A stretch of DNA of 5,307 bases from Actinomycetota bacterium (GTDB lineage Bacteria; Actinomycetota; Thermoleophilia; Miltoncostaeales; Miltoncostaeaceae), in contig CANJMX010000114.1 of NCBI GenBank assembly GCA_947475125.1, positions 1 through 5,307 of the forward strand, given 5' to 3'. The notes below the pieces were generated by a model. That model was not told where the DNA came from. It saw only the letters and a list, made by a program, of their open reading frames with translations, and did no database searches. Positions 4,906 through 5,307 of the stretch are shown here, piece by piece. Every line of letters starts with the position of its first letter. The first letter of the stretch is position 1. The position numbers and the translations under genes are program-made.

Positions 4906-5307
4906 GCCCGGAGCGCGTCCGCCAGGCCGACGAGGGGCAGGTCGCCATCAAGATCGCCATGGCGGGCGCGCACCGACGCAGTGCGCGTCTCCACTTCGCG
5001 ATCGCCCACGATGAGCAGGAACGGCACCTTGGCCAGCTCGCCCTCGCGGATGCGCTTGCCCATGCTCTCTGACCGCACGTCGGCCCCGCACCTGACGCCC
5101 GCCTCGCGAAGGCCGGCGCGCACTTCCTCGGCATACGCAGCGTGACGATCGCTCACTGGAATGACCCGGGCCTGCTCGGGGGCCAGCCAGAACGGCAGGT
5201 CGCCACCGGTGTCCTCAAGCAGGATCCCCAGGAAGCGCTCAAGCGAGCCGGTGATGGCACGGTGGATGATCACCGGGCGCTCCACCGTGTCGTCGGCTGT
5301 CGTGTAC
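4902..5307 (-). CDS. thrS: Threonyl-tRNA synthetase, C-terminal part (5' end outside the window)
   Basis: The last 134 residues of a class II aminoacyl-tRNA synthetase, which attaches threonine to tRNA-Thr in the cytoplasm; full-length proteins are about 580-650 aa. Seen directly: class II motif 3 region ERPVIIHRAITGSLERFLGIL near the start of the visible part, then the ThrS-typical FWLAPEQARVIPVSDRH linking to the anticodon-binding domain. That domain continues with YAEEVRAGLREAGVR, SESMGKRIREGELAKVPFLLIVGDREVE and a terminal SVRARHGDLDGDLPL. Spacing and motifs fit ThrS rather than ProS, HisS or GlyS, which share the anticodon-binding fold. A small deviation from the common EHYAGAFPLWLAP is EDTGGDLPFWLAP. 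The stop overlaps the start of the four-cysteine gene by 4 nt. The editing and catalytic core, and any upstream T-box or promoter, lie beyond the right edge. Confidence 0.96.
   Translation of the reverse strand, partial: YTTADDTVERPVIIHRAITGSLERFLGILLEDTGGDLPFWLAPEQARVIPVSDRHAAYAEEVRAGLREAGVRCGADVRSESMGKRIREGELAKVPFLLIVGDREVETRTASVRARHGDLDGDLPLVGLADALRA

Overview
This is a high-GC window in which every gene I can support lies on the minus strand, so transcription runs from the right edge (5307) to the left edge (1). The gene content and GC-rich codon use point to an actinobacterium. The uvrC-rapZ pair is the start of the classical actinobacterial uvrC-rapZ-yvcK-whiA neighbourhood. Possible leaderless gene starts, with a TANNNT hexamer 6-7 nt before the start codon, also fit Actinomycetota. 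The cell-wall hydrolase at 2272-3552 resembles proteins I recall from Thermoleophilia (Solirubrobacterales relatives). I infer that class only weakly.

Layout in order of transcription. (1) 5307-4902: the C-terminal 134 codons of threonyl-tRNA synthetase, cut by the right edge. (2) 4905-4714: a 63-aa four-cysteine protein that starts on GTG and overlaps the thrS stop by 4 nt. (3) 4622-4266: an unrecognised 118-aa protein with four predicted membrane spans, apparently starting on GTG directly behind a TATCCT hexamer. (4) 4177-2272: three tightly overlapping genes. Two are small TadE-like pseudopilins (117 and 91 aa). The third is a 426-aa protein with a Tad/TadG-like N-terminal membrane segment fused to a VanY-type (M15) D,D-carboxypeptidase-like domain and an SLT-type lytic transglycosylase domain. 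(5) 2246-315: complete UvrC nuclease of nucleotide excision repair (643 aa), with a TATACT hexamer 7 nt before its ATG. (6) 298-1: the first 99 residues of RapZ (YvcJ family), preceded by a good Shine-Dalgarno sequence and cut by the left edge.

The most unusual block is 2272-4177. It looks like a mini Tad operon without the ATPase (TadA), platform proteins (TadB/C), major pilin or prepilin peptidase, in which the TadG-position gene carries two peptidoglycan-cleaving domains. A reasonable inference is that the pseudopilin-like segments anchor or export a wall hydrolase that opens peptidoglycan for a pilus or secretion apparatus encoded elsewhere. The sequence shows the domain arrangement but not that function. 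The flanking genes are housekeeping genes.

No rRNA, tRNA, CRISPR array, insertion sequence, attachment site or origin was seen. Coding density is very high. The non-coding gaps are 299-314, 2247-2271, 4178-4265 and 4623-4713, and none reaches 300 bases.
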